A stretch of DNA of 64,000 nucleotides, from assembly GCA_963576725.1 (NCBI GenBank), contig OY755244.1, forward strand, positions 80,847,620 to 80,911,619, in the 5' to 3' direction. The notes under the pieces were generated by a model. That model saw only the letters and a list, made by a program, of their open reading frames with translations. It searched no databases and was not told the origin of the DNA. The position numbers and the translations under genes were made by a program. The stretch comes from Azorinus chamasolen. Taxonomy: Eukaryota > Mollusca > Bivalvia > Cardiida > Solecurtidae. Of this stretch, positions 53,101-59,600 are shown in pieces; the first letter of the stretch is position 1, and every line of letters starts with the position of its first letter.

Positions 53101-56100
53101 GGCATTTTTACCTGTGGCATTTTTACCTACATTCGTTTCACACCTATTTATTGAAATTAAGGGAAGATGATCTCAACATGCAAATTTTGTTTTCATAAAC
53201 ACAATGCCTACATACTTAAATGTTCATGCTACATATTACCAGTGCTTCAGTTGACTGACATAACTTCATTATCTGAGGTGAGAAAATTAACTTTAGACTA
53301 ATTCTGCATGAACAAGCCTTTTGATTAATATGAAAAATAATAAAAGATAAATAAAATCAATCAGGCAGTGAATCTTACAGTCAGTTTGGTGTAAACTTAA
53401 CACAATCATGCCTGCTCCAATGTCATCCGTATGTGGCAAAGTATAAATTAGATAAAACAATATTACAATATGATTATTTTCTTGTTACTGAATACTCTCA
53501 TCTATATTAGAAACAGTTTACTGATGTTTGTATCTTATTCTGATAAGATCAAAAGAAGTGAACGATATTACAGAAGATCACATTCATTACCTTCAGATTT
53601 CACATTAAGAAAAATCTCTGAAAACCGAACACCTCTGAAAACCGAACATTTTGTCCGGTCCGAAGGTGTTCGGTTTTCAGAGGTTTACCTGTATCTGTAA
53701 AAATGGCACATGAAAACAAAAAAAGTTTGGCTATGGCAGAAACCATAGAATCAGATCTGATTATTCTGAAAGCAGAGCAGACCCTGATCAGATGGTTCTT
53801 ACAGGAGCCGGCTGATCTGGGTCTACTTTGTTAGCTAATGTGTTCTAAGGCATCTCTATGGACTAAAGGGTTAACCCTTTCCCTGTTCCATATTTATTCC
53901 AAATTTCAATACCTATTGAGTATTCATCGACAAAATACATGTAGTTACAATGAAATACAGGTGACATTGCAGCCATTTTAGAACACAAAGAAACAGATCT
54001 ACCAAATTCCATTAGCAAACAGAGCAGACGCTGATCAGACGGCTCCTATAGGAGCCATCTGATATGGGTCTACTCTGTTTGCAAATGCGTGAAAACACGT
54101 TTCTATGAGGGAAAGGGTTAAGAAACAAGAAGTTCAATTTGCCATCTGGTGTACAAATCAGGGCATAGTGCATGAAGTAGACTAAGCTATTACAATGACA
54201 TACCTGTACAAGGTGATTTGTTACAGATCTCTATCTCTACTGTGTCCCCATTGCACTTCTGTCCTGGGTGGTCCGGGTTCTGGTAGGTACAAGTTCTATT
54301 CCTGGACCTCTGACTTGGTCCACAAGTGGCTGAACAATCACTCCATCCAGACCAGCCACTCCAGCTGCCATCCACTAAAACACAATATAATAAATTTCTT
54401 GCAAGCAATTTTTCAAAAATTGTGGGTTTTGGTTAACCCGTTACCCCATAAATATGCCTTTCTATGCCTTTGAAAATAGAGTAGACCCAGCTATTGGACA
54501 AGTCTGATCAGGGTCTGCTCTGTTTGCTTTTGAAATTACATAGATATGATTTTTCAGTTTCTGCCAAGTTTCTGGACAAAATAATCAATATCTATTTGTT
54601 AATGTGTCATTATAAAAAAGAGCAGGCAGTGTGTGTCGGAGCATAATTATAAGCCCGAAGTGACCTTGACCTTTGACTGACTGACCTCAAAATCAATAGG
54701 GATCATCTACTGGCCATGACCAACCTTCCTACTAAGTATGAAGACAGCACTATTAATAGTCATCAAGTTATTAAGCAGACATTTTTTTGAGTGAAGGTCA
54801 CTGTTACCTTGACCTTTGACTGACTGACCTCAATATCTATAAGGGTTATCTACTGACCATGACCTACCTCCCTACTAAGTATGAAGACAGCACTATTAAT
54901 AGCTATCAAGTTATTGAGCAGACATATTATTTTGAGTGAAGGTCACTGTTACCTTGACCTTTGACTGACTGACCTCAATATCTATAAGGGTTATCTACTG
55001 ACCATGACCAACCCCCCTACTAAGTATGACGACAGCACAGATGATAGTTATTGAGTCGACAAGTGTTTTTAGTTGAAAGTCACTGTGACCATGACATTTG
55101 ATAGACTGACCTCAAAACCAGTAGGGGTCATCTACTTGCCATGACCTGAACCTCCCTACTAAGAATGAAGCCAGCACACCCAGTAGTTATCAAGTTAATG
55201 AGAGGACAAGATTTTTAGTTAGTGTTTTTTTGAGTGAAGGTCACTGTGACCTTGACCTTTGACCATCTGACCTCAAATTCAATAGGGATCATCTACTGAC
55301 CATGACCAACCTCCTTACTAAGTATGAAGACAGCACAGCTGATATAGTTATCAAGTTATTGAGTAGACTAGAACTTACTTTGAGTTGAAGGTCACCATGA
55401 CCTTGACCTTTGACCAAAATATTATTAATTAATTTTGGCCATGGCAGAAACTGTACAATCATATCTATATTATTCTATGAGTACACAGAGCAGACCCTGA
55501 TCAGATGACTCATACAGGAGTCATCTGATCTGGGTCTACTCTGTTTGCAAAGGAATTAAAAAGGGTAGACTATTGAGTAAAGCGTTAGTTCCAGTCCTTT
55601 CCTTAGTAAATTTAGTGCACATCTATTGTAGCTCCATTCTATGAGCAGATCAACACCTTCCACACGGAGTAGTAATTAACTTTCTTCTGTAAAAATGATG
55701 TTGTCTGCTTCATTTTCTAAATGCCTATATTTACATATCTCTCTGTAACTATAGTATGGACTATGAGACTGGGACTGTATAGCTCTAGTGCTAGTGTACC
55801 GGTATGTCATAATAGAGATGAGCTTAACCCTTAATATTTCTCTCATAGAAACGTGTTTTCACGCATTTGCAAACAGAGTTGACCCAGATCAGACGGCTCC
55901 TAGAGGAGCCGTCTGATCTGGATCTGCTCTGTTTGCTAATAGAATTTGATTATAAGATCTGTTTCTCTGCTTTCTAAAATGTCTACAATGTTCAACCTTC
56001 CATATTTCTTTATAACTTAAGTTGTGAGCTACAATACAATAAGATTTTGTGACTCTAGATAAAACGCTGTAGGATTTATGATTGACATAAAAAGGTTGAT

Positions 56101-56654
56101 AGTTTTAATAAATTAACAGACAAATGGAAGGCTGAACAGACAAAAACAAAATAGGTCAAATATAAATACCTCCCTTTTTCAAAAGTGGAAGTGTGAAGAA
56201 AAAATCATATCCCTAGCACACCTATAACGTAATAAAACATGCATAATTGTTGAGTCCTCAAAGAAGATTGCATAACAGTGATTGCCTATAATGTTATAAA
56301 ACATCTTAAGTTTATGTTTCCTCAAAACTTGACCCTGTTTTAGCCAAGGAATCCTGGCAACAGTATTTATAAAAAAATAATTGCCGGTTTTGCATTTGTA
56401 TATATTTTCAGTGTTTTTACTGAGATGTGCTGATATTAATGTGTGCTCCGTATCTCTATGTTTTATAAACATATCTAATCTGTACAAGATTTCAAATAAG
56501 TACATGCATATATACTAAATCAGTTGGAAGGGTTTAATATTTATGCAGCCATTATAACGACATATGGAAAGTCTAGATTGAAAAAAAAAGGTCCATACAA
56601 TCCTTATGTTTGAAGCTATTGATATAGATTGTTGTTTTACATATTTTTACAGAC

Positions 56655-56691
<37 letters not shown>

Positions 56692-59600
56692 TAGAGAGGC
56701 ATATATATACATAGACAGACAGAAAGACAGGCAGAGAGACAGATAGATAGACAGACAGACAGACAGAAATTTAATTCAAACACACTAAAGATTATGTTGA
56801 AAGACACTAAAAATTATGTTGCTTTGTTTTTCTGCAGACCTTATCTTTACTGTAAATGAGGTTAACCCTTTCCCTGTTCTGTATTGAAGCCAAATTTTAA
56901 TACCTTCTGAATATTCATTAACAAAAGAGTTATAAAGAAATACGGAAGGTGGAACATTGTAGACATTTTAGAAAGCAACGAAACAGATCTATCAAATTCT
57001 GTTAGCAAACAGAGCAGACCCTGATCAGACGGCTCCTATAGGAGCCGTCTGATCTGGGTCTACTCTGTTTGCAAATGCGTATAAACACGTTTATATGAGG
57101 GAAAGGGTTAAATACTAACCTGTACATGAGCCTTCATTACAAGTAATCACTTTCCATGGCATCCCAGTGCAATCTTTGTCGAAGCCAGTGGAGCAAGTTC
57201 TGGTTCTCTCCGAAAACCCATCACCACAAGTCTTTGAACAAGCCCTTGGTGCACTCCAGGATGACCAAACTGAAAAGTAATGAAGTTAATCCTTTACTCC
57301 ATGAATATCAATGTGACTAGAAAACTTCCGACTCACTCAGAGAGGACCTTGTAATCAAGGGCAGATAACTCTAGACATAGTGATCTGATTCAACCCCAAA
57401 ACTATAAGCGTCTTCCTCTGATGATTATACTAAGCGTATGCCCTGAATATGAAGCCGATATATGAAGTACTGTTTGATTTATCGCGTCACATCGAAAGTG
57501 TTGATGGACGGACGGACAGAAAATGTGATTACTATAGGGCTCCTGCATTTTCAATGCAGGGCCCTAAGAAATAGTGATATCATGAATATCAATTAACCCA
57601 TTCCCTCATAATGACGCCTTTTGGCACTTCTGAACAAGAGTACCGCATACGGTACATAATACGCCCACTTGCAAACTTTCTCAGATTCAACATGCCTTAT
57701 AAGTGTTGACATTTTCTAATCTGTGCTTCAGATCTTGATTTCCATATTAAGGTGATACTATTTTTAAAAAAATTGAAGTGAATATCTTATTAATTAAAAA
57801 AGTTACAGCTAATCCTCATATTTACAGATTTTTGTAAAGTGCAATGGCCATAACTCGGTAAAGACAAACTGAATGAACCTCAAAATAAACTCAGCTTCAG
57901 ATTTTGTTGCTTAAAACATTTGTGTTAAGTTTCATGTATATCATTTTAATAGTTTTCCCAGAAAACAACAGACAAACTAAAAGTTGACCGACAAACAAAG
58001 CAACAAACACACAAAGTTCAAGCACGATAACTTTAGAATAAAATGACTTATCAAAACCCCGCAATATATGTGAAAATTCATATTAAGGTTTAACCATATA
58101 AAAAAAATTGAAGTAAATATCATTTCAAATGAAAAAGTTATGGCCATCCTCATATTTGCAGATTTTGCATAGATTTGCATTATTTCTTTTAAGTGCATGG
58201 GTTATAACTCCGAAACAACAAATCAAATTGAACCTCAGAATTGACTTAGCTTCAGGTCTTGATGAATTAAACATGTGTGTGAAGTTTCATTAATATCTGT
58301 CAAACAGTTTTCCCAGAAAACAGCGTACAAACTATATGCATATATTTGCATTATCTATTAAATAAAAGGGCCATAACTCCGAAACGAAAAATCAAATGAT
58401 CCTCAGAATCAACTCAACTTCAGATCTTGATGCATTAAACATCTGTGTGAAGTTTCATTAATATCTCTCAAGTAGTTTTCCCAGAAAACAGCGTACAAAC
58501 TATTTGCATGTATTTGCATTATTTTTAAGTACAAGAGCCATAACTCCGAAACGACAAATCAAATGAACCTCAGAATCGACTCAGCTTCAGATCTTGATGC
58601 ATTAAACATTTGTGTGAAGTTTCATTAATATCTCTCAAATAGTTTTCCCAGAAAACAGCGGACAAACTATTTGCATGTATTTGCATTATTTTTTTAGGAC
58701 AAGGGCCATAACTCTGAAACGAAAAATCAAATGATCCTCAGAATCAACTCAGCTTCAGATCTTGATGCATTAAACATTTAAGTGAAGTTTCATTAATGTC
58801 TCTCAAATAGTTTTCCCAGAAAACAGCGGACAAACTATTTGCATGTATTTGCATTATTATTTAAGTACAAGGGCCATAACTCCGAAACGACAAATCAAAT
58901 GAACCTCAGAATCAACTCAACTTCAGATATTGATGCATTAAACATTTGTGTGAAGTTTCATTAATATCTGTCAAATAGTTTTCCAAGAAAACTGTGGACA
59001 AACAAAATGTTGACGGACGAACGAACGGACATGCTAACAAATGGGTAGTTGTGTGACTTTTTCCTTTGATCTTTTCTTGTGTGACTAGTCCCACAAGAAA
59101 AACTATTTTTGGCTCTAACTTTGGAAAAGAATGATCTGGAAGCTAACCCTAACCCTAACCCTATGTCCCACAACTGGCCAGGTTAATGTCACAAGAAATG
59201 GCCAGGTTAATGTCACAAGAGATGGCCAGGTTAATGATTTTACTTGTGGGACTAGTTAGAAAAAGTCACACAACTACCCTTTGGTGAGTGCGGACGGACG
59301 AACGGACAGACGGACAGGGCCACGCCAATATATGACCACCTTTATTAGGTGGGCGTATAAAAAGTCACCTGTTGAAACCATTGTGATAAATAGAGCATTT
59401 GCTCCTATAGGAGCAAATGCTCCATTTATCACAATGGTTTCAAACTACAAAATTCTAAAGTTTTCCTTTTCTCTAGTTAATGCTCCTTTTCGGTAGATTT
59501 ATTCAAAGAGGTTGTATCTAAAAATAGCCTATGAAGTAATGGGTTAAGACAAGGATGAAGGCATTATTTATCACAATGGTTTCAAGTTACAAAATTCTAA

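Larger units (their letters stand above)
51417..53874. mobile_element. TTAA-A MITE split by a 2.2-kb element
   Basis: Left part 51417-51482 (AACCCTTTTACTCCATGAAT, ATGACATCATTAATATTAAT), right part 53694-53874 (GAACCATAGAATCAGATCTG-type, hairpin GATGGTTCTTACAGGAGCCG, AAAGGGTTAA). The parts are continuous in family A when 51483-53693 is removed. Confidence 0.6.

Noticed and set aside
51840..53198. Two frames encoding MAFLPMAYLPKALLPKAF-like peptides
   Set aside because: They come from the 15-bp repeat arms of foldback element 2; no sign of coding selection.
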